Assembly (NCBI RefSeq): GCF_000378765.1
Contig: NZ_KB905343.1
Span: 314,914-378,913 of the forward strand
Reading direction: 5' to 3'
Origin: Psychroflexus tropicus DSM 15496
GTDB lineage: Bacteria; Bacteroidota; Bacteroidia; Flavobacteriales; Flavobacteriaceae
Length of the DNA: 64,000 bases
The position numbers and the translations under genes are program-made. Positions 26,765 to 36,540 of this stretch are shown one piece after another. Every line of letters begins with the position of its first letter. Position 1 is the first letter of the stretch. The notes under the pieces are model-generated. The model saw only the letters and a list, made by a program, of their open reading frames with translations. It made no database searches and had not been told where the DNA came from.

Positions 26765-26959
26765 ATGTTAGTAGTTAAAGTAAAAGATGGTGAGAAAATT
26801 GAAAGAGCTCTAAAACGTTTAAAGCGTAAGTTTAGAGATACTAAAGTTCTTCAAACCCTTCGTGACAAAAAACAATTCACGAAAAAATCTGTCGAAAAAA
26901 GACAAAATCTTAAAAAAGCACAATACATCCAGTCCTTGAGAGAGAAGGATAACATGTAA
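26765..26959 (+). CDS. rpsU: 30S ribosomal protein S21
   Basis: A small-subunit protein of 64 residues, highly basic (over 30 percent Lys and Arg), with MLVVKVKDGEKIERALKRLK at the start and KKSVEKRQNLKKAQYI in the second half. S21 matters for 30S initiation; in Bacteroidota it lies near the occluded anti-Shine-Dalgarno region. It has its own -7 box and terminator, so it is probably monocistronic. Confidence 0.97.
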   Translation: MLVVKVKDGEKIERALKRLKRKFRDTKVLQTLRDKKQFTKKSVEKRQNLKKAQYIQSLREKDNM

Positions 26960-26983
26960 TTAGATTTTTTTATTTTATATATA

Positions 26984-27014
26984 ACCCTGTGATGAATTAT
27001 CACAGGGTATTTTT
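26984..27014 (+). terminator. Intrinsic terminator after rpsU
   Basis: ACCCTGTGAT pairs with ATCACAGGGT around a five-base loop and is followed by TATTTTT. The converging DUF2797 gene ends at 27017, so the hairpin may serve it too. Confidence 0.8.
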
Positions 27015-27016
27015 GT

Positions 27017-27814
27017 TTATGGATGTATCTCAAAGTCGACCACATAGCCTTCACTATTTCTAATATTGAAGACGATGTCGTTTTCAAATATTAAATATTG
27101 ACCTTTAATCCCTTTTAGCTTTCCTTTATAGGTGTTATTTTTTTCAAGGTTGAGACTTTTGAGCTTTTTGGGGTAGTCGATCACCGGGAAATTGATTTGG
27201 TATTCTTCGCTTGATGCTAAATAATAATCTGAAGCTTCGTCCGGTATAAATTCTTTCAGCTTTTCTCGTTCCTGGACCAGGTTTTTATCTTCAATCTCAT
27301 TTTTAAGCATGGTTCTCCAATTGGTTTTGTCTGCCACGTGTTTTTTTAAAGCTACTTCAGTAATCCCAGCTAAATAGCGATTTGGAGTTTCTAAAATGGC
27401 AATAGCCTCATGAGCACCTTGATCGATCCACCGGGTTGGAATCTGACTTTTTCGGGTAACTCCCACTTTTATGTTACTAGAGTTAGCCAGGTAAACGATA
27501 TGGGGTTGTAATTGTACTTTTTTCTCATACTCTAAATCCCGGTCTTCTTCATCTAGATGCGCCTTACTCTGTTCGGGATGCATGATCCAATCTCCTGCAT
27601 TTGGAATCTCCTGAAAACAATCATAACAAAACCCCTGTCTAAATATCTTTTTATTTTTTTTACAATTCAGGCACTGGTACTCTACAAAATAAAAAGCTAT
27701 TTCCCTATCTAGGAGCTGATTAAGATGGACTACATCGTTCTCAAATTCTAAAAAATAATCGACCTCTTCGTTATTCTCTGTTTTCATTTTCCTTAAGACT
27801 CCTCTATATTGCAT
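27017..27814 (-). CDS. DUF2797 domain protein with zinc ribbon
   Basis: A 265-residue protein. Cysteines in CLNCKK and FCYDCF (about residues 50-70) form a likely zinc ribbon. The middle part, IVYLANSSNIKVGVTRKSQIPTRWIDQGAHEAI and NRYLAGITEVALKKHV, resembles the nuclease-like GIY-YIG fold that DUF2797 proteins are thought to share; whether it cuts DNA is unknown. Two arginines in the predicted active region are retained. A well-spaced promoter lies upstream. Confidence 0.85.
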   Translation of the reverse strand: MQYRGVLRKMKTENNEEVDYFLEFENDVVHLNQLLDREIAFYFVEYQCLNCKKNKKIFRQGFCYDCFQEIPNAGDWIMHPEQSKAHLDEEDRDLEYEKKVQLQPHIVYLANSSNIKVGVTRKSQIPTRWIDQGAHEAIAILETPNRYLAGITEVALKKHVADKTNWRTMLKNEIEDKNLVQEREKLKEFIPDEASDYYLASSEEYQINFPVIDYPKKLKSLNLEKNNTYKGKLKGIKGQYLIFENDIVFNIRNSEGYVVDFEIHP

Positions 27815-27863
27815 TTTTTATTATGTTTGATAAATTCAAAACCTACTACCTGTAATAGGCTTT

Positions 27864-27897
27864 CAAATTTAAAGTTGTTAAAAGATGCCCATACCAA
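27864..27897 (-). promoter_or_regulatory. Flavobacterial-type promoter of the DUF2797 gene
   Basis: On the minus strand TTG (27897-27895) is followed after 23 nt by TAAATTTG (27871-27864), 49 nt before the ATG at 27814. It overlaps the first codons of the divergent GH3 gene. Confidence 0.5.
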
Positions 27898-29402
27898 TTG
27901 TTAATTCAATAGCCTCTTGGATTCTTAAAAAAAGGATTCATCACATGGAATTGTTTAAAAAACATCCAAATGAGGTTCAAAATGAATTATTGATGGACTT
28001 ATTATCTAAAGCCCAAAATACGGAAATTGGTAAAATTTATGGCTTTAGTGAAATAAAAAATTACGATACTTTTTCAGTACGTGTCCCTGTTCAATCTTAC
28101 GAGGATCTGGAAGCTACCTTTGAAAGATGCAGACAGGGGGAATCCAACATCATATGGCCCAATCCAATTTCAATGTTTGCTAAATCCAGTGGGACCACAA
28201 GTTCCAAAAGTAAATTTATTCCTGTGAGTCAGGAAGCTTTAGAAGATTGTCATTACGCAGCTAGTAAGGACTTATTATGTATTTATCTCAATAATAATCC
28301 GGATTCGAAATTATTTACGGGTAAAAGCTTAAGACTGGGTGGGAGTAAGGAAATATATCAAGATAAAGGGACGTCTTATGGAGACTTGTCTGCTTTGCTT
28401 ATTTATAATATGCCGTTCTGGGCAAGTTTTAGCAGCACGCCAGGCAATGAGGTCTCATTGATGAGTGATTGGGAAACTAAAATGCAGGCGATTGTAGATG
28501 AAACCATCAAAGAAAAAGTAACGAGTTTGGCAGGAGTTCCTTCCTGGATGCTTGTGCTTTTAAACGATGTCCTAAAAACCACTGGTAAGTCTTCTATCTC
28601 AGAAGTTTGGCCAGATCTTGAGGTTTATTTTCATGGCGGCGTAAGTTTCGAACCTTACAGAAATCAATATCAAGAGCTCATTCCTTCAAAAAAGATGAAG
28701 TATTATGAAATCTACAATGCTTCGGAGGGTTTCTTTGCCGTTCAAGATCAAAATGATTCTAATGATTTATTGTTGATGCTGGATTATGGAATTTTCTTTG
28801 AATTTATTCCCATGTCCACTTATGGATCAGCCCAGGAAAAAGTGATAAGCCTGGCTCAAGTTGAAATTGGGAAAAACTACGCTATTGTTATCACCACAAA
28901 CTCAGGCTTATGGAGGTATAAAATAGGAGACACGGTTAGATTTACCTCTTTAAATCCTTACCGAATAAGAGTCACAGGTAGAACAAAACATCACATCAAT
29001 GCCTTTGGTGAAGAATTAATCATCGAAAATGCGGAAACAGCCATAAAGAAAACTGCAAGCGAGCTAAACTGTGAGGTGATGGAGTATACGGCAGCTCCTG
29101 TATTTATGGAAGGATCACAAAAAGGAGCTCACGAGTGGATGCTTGAGTTCAAAACCCCACCAGCTGATCTAGCTGAATTTCAAAAACGTCTAGATTTAAA
29201 CCTTCAGGCCATCAATAGTGACTACGAAGCCAAGCGCTATAATAATATGACTTTAGATCTCTTAAAAATTCATCAGGCTAAACCCAACTTATTTCAATGT
29301 TGGTTAAAAACACATAACAAATTGGGAGGGCAACATAAAATTCCTAGATTGTCTAATAACAGGCAACACTTAGAGGAATTGTTGGCTCTTAATAAAAATT
29401 GA
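27885..29402 (+). CDS. GH3 family acyl-adenylate enzyme
   Basis: A 505-residue cytoplasmic protein of the GH3 superfamily, known in plants for joining amino acids to jasmonate or auxin by way of an acyl-adenylate. The ATP-binding motif SSGTTSSKSKFIP (about 100-112) and the later YNASEGFFAVQ and GDTVRF blocks are present. Bacterial members are common in Bacteroidota, but their substrates are unknown, and the plant-hormone annotation should not be taken as function. It stands alone upstream of two small genes. Confidence 0.88.
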   Translation: MPIPIVNSIASWILKKRIHHMELFKKHPNEVQNELLMDLLSKAQNTEIGKIYGFSEIKNYDTFSVRVPVQSYEDLEATFERCRQGESNIIWPNPISMFAKSSGTTSSKSKFIPVSQEALEDCHYAASKDLLCIYLNNNPDSKLFTGKSLRLGGSKEIYQDKGTSYGDLSALLIYNMPFWASFSSTPGNEVSLMSDWETKMQAIVDETIKEKVTSLAGVPSWMLVLLNDVLKTTGKSSISEVWPDLEVYFHGGVSFEPYRNQYQELIPSKKMKYYEIYNASEGFFAVQDQNDSNDLLLMLDYGIFFEFIPMSTYGSAQEKVISLAQVEIGKNYAIVITTNSGLWRYKIGDTVRFTSLNPYRIRVTGRTKHHINAFGEELIIENAETAIKKTASELNCEVMEYTAAPVFMEGSQKGAHEWMLEFKTPPADLAEFQKRLDLNLQAINSDYEAKRYNNMTLDLLKIHQAKPNLFQCWLKTHNKLGGQHKIPRLSNNRQHLEELLALNKN

Positions 29403-29413
29403 GTTTATCTTTG
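29382..29413 (+). promoter_or_regulatory. Flavobacterial-type promoter of the 69-residue membrane protein and Smr gene
   Basis: TTG (29382-29384), 21 nt spacer, then TATCTTTG (29406-29413), 20 nt before ATG 29434. The elements overlap the end of the GH3 gene. Confidence 0.55.
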
Positions 29414-29433
29414 TGGGTTGAAAATTTTCTGTA

Positions 29434-29643
29434 ATGATCAATACCAAAAAACAAGCTATTTATACTGCTTTTATTATCATAGGTGCTATTATGATTATCT
29501 ATGATTTAACGGGGAAAAACGAAAATGTTTATCTTAAAGTTGGTGGCCTTGTGGTGTTGATGTTAGGTTTATATAACTCTACCAAACAATGGGCAAGTGA
29601 TAATCCTAAAGACGACGATAATTCCACCTCCGATGAGCAGTAA
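29434..29643 (+). CDS. Small two-helix membrane protein, unknown function
   Basis: A 69-residue protein with hydrophobic helices at about 9-26 and 33-49 and an acidic, serine-rich tail (KDDDNSTSDEQ). I do not recognise a characterised family. It overlaps the Smr gene by 11 nt and is preceded by a good promoter, so the two are likely expressed together. It may be a membrane partner, but nothing in the sequence shows it. Confidence 0.7.
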   Translation: MINTKKQAIYTAFIIIGAIMIIYDLTGKNENVYLKVGGLVVLMLGLYNSTKQWASDNPKDDDNSTSDEQ

Positions 29644-30178
29644 GTCTTTTGAAATAGGGGATAAGGTTGAGCTTTTAGACGACGATGTCTCGGGTCATGT
29701 CACCTTAGTGGAAAGGGATGGTATAACTTTTGAAACTTCGGACGGTTTTGAAATGAAAGTGCCCTCAAACCTGCTTGTCAAGATCAAAGGAAATCTTGAT
29801 ATTGATTTCCAGGATGATAATTTGCTTCAGAAAGTAAATTCAGATCTCAACCCTAAAAGAAAAGGACCTTCACCAAAGCCCAAGCGCCAACAGCCTGCCA
29901 TGGAAGTAGACCTGCATATTCACAATCTGGTCGATAAAACCTCGCATCTGAGCAATTATGAAATGCTCAATCTACAGTTGGAGCACAGCAGGCGAAAAAT
30001 AGATTTTGCCATTGAGAAACGTATTAAGCGTATTGTGTTTATTCACGGCGTAGGGCAGGGGGTACTAAAAGCTGAACTCCAAACGCTTTTTAGACGCTAC
30101 GACCAGATAGAAAGTTATGATGCCGATTATCAAAAATATGGTTTAGGGGCTACTGAAATTTATATTTACGATAGCTAA
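29633..30178 (+). CDS. Smr/MutS2-type domain protein
   Basis: A 181-residue protein with an N-terminal KOW- or SH3-like stretch (FEIGDKVELLDDDVSGHVTLV), a basic proline-rich linker near residue 80-100, and a C-terminal Smr domain (about 100-181) with EVDLHIHNLV and IVFIHGVGQGVLKAEL. Smr domains can nick DNA or cleave RNA, for example on stalled ribosomes; the DLHIH and HGVGQGVLK signatures are intact. ATG 29633 overlaps the preceding gene; the longer frame to 29597 is unlikely. Confidence 0.86.
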   Translation: MSSKSFEIGDKVELLDDDVSGHVTLVERDGITFETSDGFEMKVPSNLLVKIKGNLDIDFQDDNLLQKVNSDLNPKRKGPSPKPKRQQPAMEVDLHIHNLVDKTSHLSNYEMLNLQLEHSRRKIDFAIEKRIKRIVFIHGVGQGVLKAELQTLFRRYDQIESYDADYQKYGLGATEIYIYDS

Positions 30179-30213
30179 TTCTCCTTCATTTGTTTAAAAC
30201 CCAATTTGATTCT

Positions 30214-30241
30214 TTGTAAACTAGATTAAATCTTAAATTTG
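30214..30241 (+). promoter_or_regulatory. Flavobacterial-type promoter of the double PPIase gene
   Basis: TTG (30214-30216), 17 nt, then TAAATTTG (30234-30241). It ends 15 nt before ATG 30257, and rules out the TTG at 30239 as the start because that codon lies inside the -7 box. Confidence 0.6.
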
Positions 30242-30256
30242 CAAAAAAATAAATTT

Positions 30257-31189
30257 ATGGAAAACGGATTATATGCTCATTTTAATACGGCAAAAGGAAA
30301 AATCACAGTTAAACTAACTCACGATAAAACTCCTGGAACGGTTGGCAACTTTGTTGGACTCGCAGAAGGGAAAATTCAAAATTCAGCTAAAGATCTTGGT
30401 ACTCCATATTACGACGGTCTTGTGTTTCACAGAGTGATCGATAATTTTATGATTCAAGGTGGGGATCCTCAAGGTAATGGAACAGGTGGGCCTGGCTATC
30501 AGTTTGATGATGAAATTCATCCTGAATTGAAACATAATCAATCTGGAGTTTTATCTATGGCTAATGCTGGCCCTGGCACTAACGGGAGTCAATTTTTCAT
30601 CACGCATGAACCAACACCTTGGCTGGATGGCAAGCATACTGTATTTGGTTATGTAGTTCAAGGACAAGACGTTGTCGATAGCATCAAGATGAAAGATGAT
30701 TTAAATTCAGTAGAAATAGAGCGTGTTGGTGAAGAGGCTAAAGCCTTTGATGCAGTGAAAAGTTTTGAAAAATTTAATGCTTCCAAAGCTGAAAGAGAAG
30801 CTGAGCTCAAAGCGGAAGCTGCAAGAAAGTTGGATGAAATTTCAAAAAGTTATAAGGAAACTGAAAGCGGTTTGCGCTATCAAATCATCAACAAAGGTTC
30901 TGGGGCGAAACCAAAGAAAGGCCAAACCGTGAGTGTTCATTACAAGGGAAGCTTGGAGGATGGTACTGTGTTCGATTCATCTTACAAGAGAAAACAACCT
31001 ATCGAATTTCCTGTAGGCGCTGGTCATGTTATTGAAGGCTGGGATGAAGGACTGTTATTATTGAATCAAGGGACTAAAGCACAATTTGTCATTCCTCCAC
31101 ACTTAGCTTACGGTGATAGAGAAGTGGGTGGAGTGATTCCAGCGAATTCGATTTTAATTTTTGACTTGGAATTGGTGGATATCAAGTAA
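30257..31189 (+). CDS. Cyclophilin-FKBP fusion peptidyl-prolyl isomerase
   Basis: A 310-residue protein joining two unrelated prolyl isomerases. The N-terminal cyclophilin domain (about 1-165) has [25 protein letters not shown] and GSQFFIT. A charged helical linker follows (about 165-205). The C-terminal FKBP domain (about 215-310) has [21 protein letters not shown] and [15 protein letters not shown]. It has no signal peptide, so it should act in the cytoplasm as a folding helper. Fusions of this kind are known in Bacteroidota and some protists. Confidence 0.93.
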   Translation: MENGLYAHFNTAKGKITVKLTHDKTPGTVGNFVGLAEGKIQNSAKDLGTPYYDGLVFHRVIDNFMIQGGDPQGNGTGGPGYQFDDEIHPELKHNQSGVLSMANAGPGTNGSQFFITHEPTPWLDGKHTVFGYVVQGQDVVDSIKMKDDLNSVEIERVGEEAKAFDAVKSFEKFNASKAEREAELKAEAARKLDEISKSYKETESGLRYQIINKGSGAKPKKGQTVSVHYKGSLEDGTVFDSSYKRKQPIEFPVGAGHVIEGWDEGLLLLNQGTKAQFVIPPHLAYGDREVGGVIPANSILIFDLELVDIK

Positions 31190-31212
31190 CATATTTCAAA
31201 ATCTTAGAAAAT

Positions 31213-31260
31213 TTAGACCTCACAGTCCCTAATGCATAAGGGACTGTGAGGTCTAATTTT
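31213..31260 (+). terminator. Bidirectional terminator between PPIase and serine dehydratase genes
   Basis: An exact 18-bp inverted repeat (31213-31230 and 31239-31256) with an 8-nt loop, AATGCATA. T-rich sequence follows on the right and A-rich sequence lies on the left. The two flanking genes converge here. Confidence 0.85.
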
Positions 31261-31272
31261 ATAGAGTTTTTC

Positions 31273-32712
31273 TTAGCAATCACTCATGTTTACTTTAATA
31301 GCTAGGCCGCCTTCTGAGGTCTCTTTATACTTCGACGTCATGTCCTGTGCAGTATCCCACATTGTAGCAATGACTTTATCTAAAGGGACTTTAGCCTTGG
31401 TAGCATCAGATTCCATAGCGATTTCAGCAGCGTTAATAGCTTTGATGGCTCCCATGGCGTTGCGTTCTATACAGGGGATTTGAACCAGACCTGCAATAGG
31501 GTCGCAGGTCATGCCCAGGTGGTGTTCCATAGCAATTTCACTGGCCATAAGAACCTGCTCTGGTGTACCTCCCATAAGTTCAGTGAGTGCACCGGCAGCC
31601 ATCGCTGAGGATACTCCGATTTCTGCCTGACAGCCACCCATTGCCGCAGAGATGGTCGCTCCTTTTTTGAAAAGACTACCTATTTCTCCAGCTACCAGCA
31701 TAAAGCGCTTTAAATCCTCAAATGTAGCCGCATGGTTTTCAATTACCATATAATACATCATCACTGCGGGGAGGGTTCCAGAACTCCCATTGGTAGGAGC
31801 AGTCACTACTCGACCAAGTGAAGCATTGACTTCATTAACAGATATAGCAAAACAGCTCACCCATTGTAAAATCTGTCTAAACTTGACCTCTTTTGTCCTT
31901 ATGGTTTCCAACCATTCTTGAGGAGTTGTGTAAGTTTCAAATTTGTCTTCTAAGAGTTTTTTGTTCATCTTGGCAGCTCTTCGGCTTACATTAAGACCAC
32001 CAGGAAGGATACCCTCGGTATGACAGCCAATATACATGGATTCCAGCATGGTTTCCCAGACCTTCTTTAAGCCAGAATCGATTTCAATTTCATCCCTTAA
32101 GGACAATTCATTTTCCAGCACAATTTCAGAAATTATTTTTTGCTCCCTTTTACAGTGCTCTACCAACTCTAAGGCTGAATTGATCTGAAACGGAAAACTC
32201 TTGAATTCTTCTTGTTTTTGCTTCGCATTTTCACGCTCTTCCTTTACGACAAAGCCTCCCCCAATAGAATAGAATGTCGATTCTACCGTCTCTCCGCTAT
32301 TTAAATATCCCAGGTAAGTGATGCCGTTGGGATGAAATTCTTTAAAGTCTTTTTTGAAAACCACATCCTTATCAAAATCAAAAGGGATGAATCTTGAATC
32401 ATCGAAATTGAGGCGACCTTCATTTTTAACTCGATCTATTTCAATATCGATATGACTGATGTCCATTGTGACAGGGTCATGACCACAAAGCCCTAAAATA
32501 GCTGCGATATCTGTGGCATGTCCTTTCCCCGTTAAGGATAAAGAACCATATAAAAGAATTTCGATTTTCTCGATACTATCTATAAGCTTATCCTCTTTTA
32601 GCTCATCAATCCAGCGTTGAGAAGCTCGCCAGGGTCCGAGTGTATGAGAACTCGAGGGACCCACGCCAATTTTCAACATATCAAATACGCTAATACATTC
32701 AATTTTTTTCAT
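31273..32712 (-). CDS. sdaA: L-serine ammonia-lyase (iron-sulfur dependent)
   Basis: It deaminates serine to pyruvate using a 4Fe-4S cluster. The 479-residue single chain fuses the beta domain ([20 protein letters not shown] at the start) with the alpha domain ([42 protein letters not shown]), which supply the cluster cysteines. ATG 32712 is preferred over TTG 32721. It converges on the PPIase gene and is divergent from dnaK. Confidence 0.95.
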   Translation of the reverse strand: MKKIECISVFDMLKIGVGPSSSHTLGPWRASQRWIDELKEDKLIDSIEKIEILLYGSLSLTGKGHATDIAAILGLCGHDPVTMDISHIDIEIDRVKNEGRLNFDDSRFIPFDFDKDVVFKKDFKEFHPNGITYLGYLNSGETVESTFYSIGGGFVVKEERENAKQKQEEFKSFPFQINSALELVEHCKREQKIISEIVLENELSLRDEIEIDSGLKKVWETMLESMYIGCHTEGILPGGLNVSRRAAKMNKKLLEDKFETYTTPQEWLETIRTKEVKFRQILQWVSCFAISVNEVNASLGRVVTAPTNGSSGTLPAVMMYYMVIENHAATFEDLKRFMLVAGEIGSLFKKGATISAAMGGCQAEIGVSSAMAAGALTELMGGTPEQVLMASEIAMEHHLGMTCDPIAGLVQIPCIERNAMGAIKAINAAEIAMESDATKAKVPLDKVIATMWDTAQDMTSKYKETSEGGLAIKVNMSDC

Positions 32713-32898
32713 TCGATTCAAGCTTTATTTAAGGAATTACAAATATTCAAGTTTTTTTCGAGATTATATTCATAATGCTTCAAAATACTAAGTTATAATC
32801 CTAAGGTTTGAAGTGACAGTATGTCATACCTTTTGTCATGGCATAAAGATTGACTTTTGTATAGCAAATACAAATATTAAGAACGAAAACTAATAATT

Positions 32899-34809
32899 AT
32901 GAGTAAGATTATAGGTATAGATTTAGGAACAACCAACTCTTGCGTTTCTGTGATGGAAGGTAATGAGCCAACAGTAATTCCTAATGCTGAAGGTAAGAGA
33001 ACAACTCCATCTGTAATTGCCTTTGTTGAAGGAGGGGAAATTAAAGTTGGAGATCCTGCAAAACGACAAGCAGTAACCAATCCAGAAAAAACGATTTCTT
33101 CCATTAAAAGATTTATGGGTAACAAATTTTCTGAATCTACTAAAGAAGTAGACAGAGTTCCTTATAAAGTAGTAAAGGGAGAGAACGATACTGCGAGAGT
33201 AGATGTAGATGGAAGAATGTATACTCCACAAGAGCTATCTGCTATGGTACTACAAAAAATGAAAAAAACGGCCGAAGATTACTTAGGTCAAGAAGTGTCC
33301 GAAGCTGTGATAACCGTTCCCGCTTACTTCAACGATTCTCAAAGACAAGCGACTAAAGAAGCTGGAGAGATTGCAGGTTTAAAAGTCAGTAGAATTATTA
33401 ATGAACCTACTGCTGCTGCACTTGCTTACGGACTCGACAAAAAGGATAAAGACCAAAAAATTGCTGTATTTGACTTTGGTGGTGGTACACATGATGTTTC
33501 TATTTTAGAACTAGGAGACGGCGTATTTGAAGTACTTGCAACCGATGGTGATACACACCTTGGTGGTGATGATGTAGATGAGGTTATTATTGACTGGTTA
33601 GCTGAAGAATTCATCAAAGATGAAGATATTGATCTTAGAAAAGATGCGATGGCACTTCAAAGATTGAAAGAAGCTGCAGAGAAAGCTAAAATCGAATTAT
33701 CATCTTCAAATTCTACTGAAATTAATCTACCATATGTTACGGCTACCCAAAGTGGACCAAAGCACTTGGTAAGAACATTCTCAAGATCTAAATTTGAGCA
33801 ACTCATTTCAGACCTTGTTAAAAGAACGATTACGCCTTGCGAAAAAGCATTAAAAGCTGCTGGACTTAATACAAGCGATATCGATGAGGTTATTCTTGTT
33901 GGTGGTTCTACTCGTATTCCAGCAGTACAGAAAGCAGTAGAAGACTTCTTTGGTAAAAAACCAAGTAAAGGTGTAAATCCTGATGAAGTAGTCGCCATTG
34001 GAGCAGGTATCCAAGGAGGTGTATTGACTGGAGATGTAAAGGATGTATTATTACTAGATGTAACTCCTCTTTCTTTAGGTATTGAAACTATGGGAGGCGT
34101 AATGACCAAGTTGATTGAAGCCAATACAACTATTCCTTCTAAAAAATCTCAGGTATTTTCTACAGCTCAAGATAATCAGCCAAGTGTAGAAATACATGTG
34201 TTGCAAGGTGAACGTCCTATGGCCACTGATAACAAAACAATTGGTAGATTTCACTTAGACGGTATCCCTCCAGCAAAAAGAGGTGTACCACAAATTGAAG
34301 TGACTTTCGATATTGATGCCAATGGTATTATAAAAGTAAGTGCTACAGATAAAGCAACTGGAAAATCACAGGACATCAGAATTGAAGCTTCATCTGGTTT
34401 AACAGAAGAAGAAATCGAAAAAATGAAGCAGGAAGCTGAAGCAAATGCTGAGGCAGACAAAAAAGCGAAGGAAAAAGTAGATAAGCTGAACGAGGCAGAT
34501 GCTATGATTTTCCAAACTGAGAGTCAAATGAAGGAATTTGGTGACAAGATTTCTGAAGATAAGAAAAAGCCAATTGAAGAGGCGCTAGAAGAATTGAAAG
34601 CGGCTTACGAAACTAAAGAATTGGAGAAAATTACTCCAGCTTTAGATAAGTTAAATGAGGCATGGAAAACCGTATCCGAAGAAATGTACAAAGCTCAGGC
34701 AGAAGCCCAGCAAGGAGGTGGAGCTCAAGATCCAGGACAGAATGCGGGCAGTTCTAATAGTAATGATGATAGCGATGTTGAAGACGTAGACTTCGAGGAA
34801 GTAAAGTAA
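32899..34809 (+). CDS. dnaK: Chaperone protein DnaK
   Basis: The Hsp70 chaperone of 636 residues: [11 protein letters not shown] at the start, the phosphate-binding [12 protein letters not shown], and [11 protein letters not shown] of the nucleotide domain, the substrate-binding beta domain, then a helical lid and a low-complexity Gly/Asn/acidic C-terminus ending [10 protein letters not shown]. dnaJ and grpE are not adjacent, which is common in Bacteroidota. No CIRCE inverted repeat is visible in the 186 nt upstream. A strong terminator follows. Confidence 0.98.
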   Translation: MSKIIGIDLGTTNSCVSVMEGNEPTVIPNAEGKRTTPSVIAFVEGGEIKVGDPAKRQAVTNPEKTISSIKRFMGNKFSESTKEVDRVPYKVVKGENDTARVDVDGRMYTPQELSAMVLQKMKKTAEDYLGQEVSEAVITVPAYFNDSQRQATKEAGEIAGLKVSRIINEPTAAALAYGLDKKDKDQKIAVFDFGGGTHDVSILELGDGVFEVLATDGDTHLGGDDVDEVIIDWLAEEFIKDEDIDLRKDAMALQRLKEAAEKAKIELSSSNSTEINLPYVTATQSGPKHLVRTFSRSKFEQLISDLVKRTITPCEKALKAAGLNTSDIDEVILVGGSTRIPAVQKAVEDFFGKKPSKGVNPDEVVAIGAGIQGGVLTGDVKDVLLLDVTPLSLGIETMGGVMTKLIEANTTIPSKKSQVFSTAQDNQPSVEIHVLQGERPMATDNKTIGRFHLDGIPPAKRGVPQIEVTFDIDANGIIKVSATDKATGKSQDIRIEASSGLTEEEIEKMKQEAEANAEADKKAKEKVDKLNEADAMIFQTESQMKEFGDKISEDKKKPIEEALEELKAAYETKELEKITPALDKLNEAWKTVSEEMYKAQAEAQQGGGAQDPGQNAGSSNSNDDSDVEDVDFEEVK

Positions 34810-34830
34810 GCATCAGTTAAGTTAAATTTT

Positions 34831-34861
34831 AAACCGCTCTCAAGAGAGAGCGGTTTTTTTT
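34831..34861 (+). terminator. Intrinsic terminator after dnaK
   Basis: AAACCGCTCTC pairs perfectly with GAGAGCGGTTT around the loop AAGA and runs into eight T. Confidence 0.9.
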
Positions 34862-34922
34862 GTCTTATGTTGACAAAAAATAATCTCACAGATCAATTCA
34901 CTCTTCATAATACCAAGACTTA

Positions 34923-34957
34923 AACCTCTCTAGGTTAATGATTTTTAATTACTTTTG
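34923..34957 (+). promoter_or_regulatory. pyrR-pyrB promoter region with a small inverted repeat
   Basis: TACTTTTG (34950-34957) is a -7 box 23 nt before pyrR. AACCT and AGGTT (34923-34936) form a 5-bp inverted repeat with a 4-nt centre, about 13 nt upstream of the box, where an operator could sit. It lies upstream of the expected transcript, so it is not a PyrR RNA attenuator. The repeat is short and may be chance. Confidence 0.4.
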
Positions 34958-34980
34958 TTTTTATACCTGAAATTCTACTG

Positions 34981-35520
34981 ATGAGCCAAAAATTGATTCT
35001 CAACACTAAAGAAATTGATATCATACTCCAACGTTTAGCTTGTCAACTTGTTGAAAATCATAAGAACTTCGAAAGTTCTGTTCTCATAGGAATTCAGCCC
35101 AGAGGTAGCTTTCTTGCAGATCGACTTCATAAGATATTAGAGGATGAGTATAACTTGCAAAATATCCCATACGGTAAATTAGATATTACATTTTATAGAG
35201 ATGATTTTAGAAGAGGCGATAAAGTATTAAGAGCGAACGAAACAGATATAGATTTCATCGTAGAAAATAAACGAGTTGTTTTAATTGATGATGTTTTATA
35301 TACCGGTAGAAGCATTCGAGCTGCTTTAACTGCCCTTCAATCATTTGGGAGACCATCCAGAATTGAATTATTAACTTTAATTGACAGGCGATTTAGTAGA
35401 GATTTGCCGATTCAACCCGATTATAATGGTAGAAAAGTTGATGCTATTAATAACGAGCACGTTAAGGTATGCTGGAAGGAAAATGATGGAGAAGATGCAA
35501 TATATCTTTTGAAAAATTGA
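34981..35520 (+). CDS. pyrR: Bifunctional pyr operon regulator / uracil phosphoribosyltransferase PyrR
   Basis: In other bacteria PyrR senses UMP and attenuates pyr genes, and has weak uracil phosphoribosyltransferase activity. The 179-residue protein has the PRPP motif VVLIDDVLYTGRSIRAA and IGIQPRGSFLADRL. It is coupled to pyrB, so autoregulation is plausible, but the short leader shows no obvious PyrR-binding RNA loop. Confidence 0.93.
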   Translation: MSQKLILNTKEIDIILQRLACQLVENHKNFESSVLIGIQPRGSFLADRLHKILEDEYNLQNIPYGKLDITFYRDDFRRGDKVLRANETDIDFIVENKRVVLIDDVLYTGRSIRAALTALQSFGRPSRIELLTLIDRRFSRDLPIQPDYNGRKVDAINNEHVKVCWKENDGEDAIYLLKN

Positions 35521-35528
35521 ATGTATCC

Positions 35529-36479
35529 ATGAAAGAACTTAGTGTTTCAAATTTACTAGGAATTAAATATTTAAAAGAGGAGGATCTTCACCTCATTTTT
35601 GAAACTGCAGATCAGTTTAAAGAGGTGATCAATAGACCTATCAAAAAAGTTCCAAGTTTAAGAGACATTACCATTGCTAATCTTTTTTTTGAAAACAGCA
35701 CTCGTACTCGACTATCTTTTGAACTTGCTGAAAAACGTCTCAGTGCCGATGTTATAAATTTTTCCGCTGCCTCATCTTCAGTAAACAAAGGGGAGACTCT
35801 GGTAGACACTGTCAACAATATTCTAGCGATGAAAGTGGATATGGTGGTAATGCGTCATCCCAATCCAGGAGCAGGCGTGTTTTTATCTCAGCACATTGGA
35901 GCTAGTATTATTAACGCAGGAGATGGAGCCCACGAACATCCTACTCAAGCCTTGCTTGATGCTTTTTCCATTAGAGAAAAGTATGGCCAAATTGCAGGTA
36001 AAAAAATTGTGATTGTAGGTGATATTTTGCACTCTAGAGTAGCTTTAAGCAATATTTTTACTTTGAAAAAACTAGGTGCGGAGGTAAAGGTTTGCGGTCC
36101 AAATTCATTGATTCCTAGACATATTGAAAGCCTAGGTGTTAAGGTTGAACCTAACCTGATTAAAGCTTTGGAGTGGTGTGATATTGCCAATATGCTTAGA
36201 GTTCAAAACGAACGTATGGATTACACCTATTTCCCAAGTACACGAGAATATGTTCAGCAATACGGGATCAATAAATCCTTGCTAGACACACTTAGCAAAC
36301 CTATTACAATAATGCATCCCGGACCTATTAATCGAGGGGTAGAAATTACCAGTGATGTAGCGGATTCCGAACATTCTATAATCCTCAATCAAGTTGAAAA
36401 TGGTGTTGCCATCAGGATGGCGATCATTTATTTAATCGCATCAAAAATTAAAAATCACGAAGGTAAGCCACATCATTAG
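35529..36479 (+). CDS. pyrB: Aspartate carbamoyltransferase catalytic subunit
   Basis: It carries out the committed step of pyrimidine synthesis. The 316-residue protein has the carbamoyl phosphate motif FENSTRTRLSFELAEKRL, then MVVMRHPNPGAG, GDGAHEHPTQALLDAF and a C-terminal MHPGPINRGVEI. ATG 35529 gives the N-terminus MKELSVSNLLGIKYL typical of the group; TTG 35517, overlapping the pyrR stop, is the alternative. No pyrI regulatory subunit follows. Confidence 0.97.
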   Translation: MKELSVSNLLGIKYLKEEDLHLIFETADQFKEVINRPIKKVPSLRDITIANLFFENSTRTRLSFELAEKRLSADVINFSAASSSVNKGETLVDTVNNILAMKVDMVVMRHPNPGAGVFLSQHIGASIINAGDGAHEHPTQALLDAFSIREKYGQIAGKKIVIVGDILHSRVALSNIFTLKKLGAEVKVCGPNSLIPRHIESLGVKVEPNLIKALEWCDIANMLRVQNERMDYTYFPSTREYVQQYGINKSLLDTLSKPITIMHPGPINRGVEITSDVADSEHSIILNQVENGVAIRMAIIYLIASKIKNHEGKPHH

Positions 36480-36540
36480 ATAGCAATTTTTGAATCTGAT
36501 TTTGAAATTTATAGGCTATTAAGACAAGAAACTCATAACA

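Noticed and set aside
32713-32898. CIRCE heat-shock operator before dnaK
   Set aside because: I looked for the paired TTAGCACTC repeats and did not find them.
34862-34980. PyrR-responsive attenuator
   Set aside because: The short inverted repeat lies upstream of the -7 box, hence outside the transcript, and no terminator/anti-terminator pair is seen.
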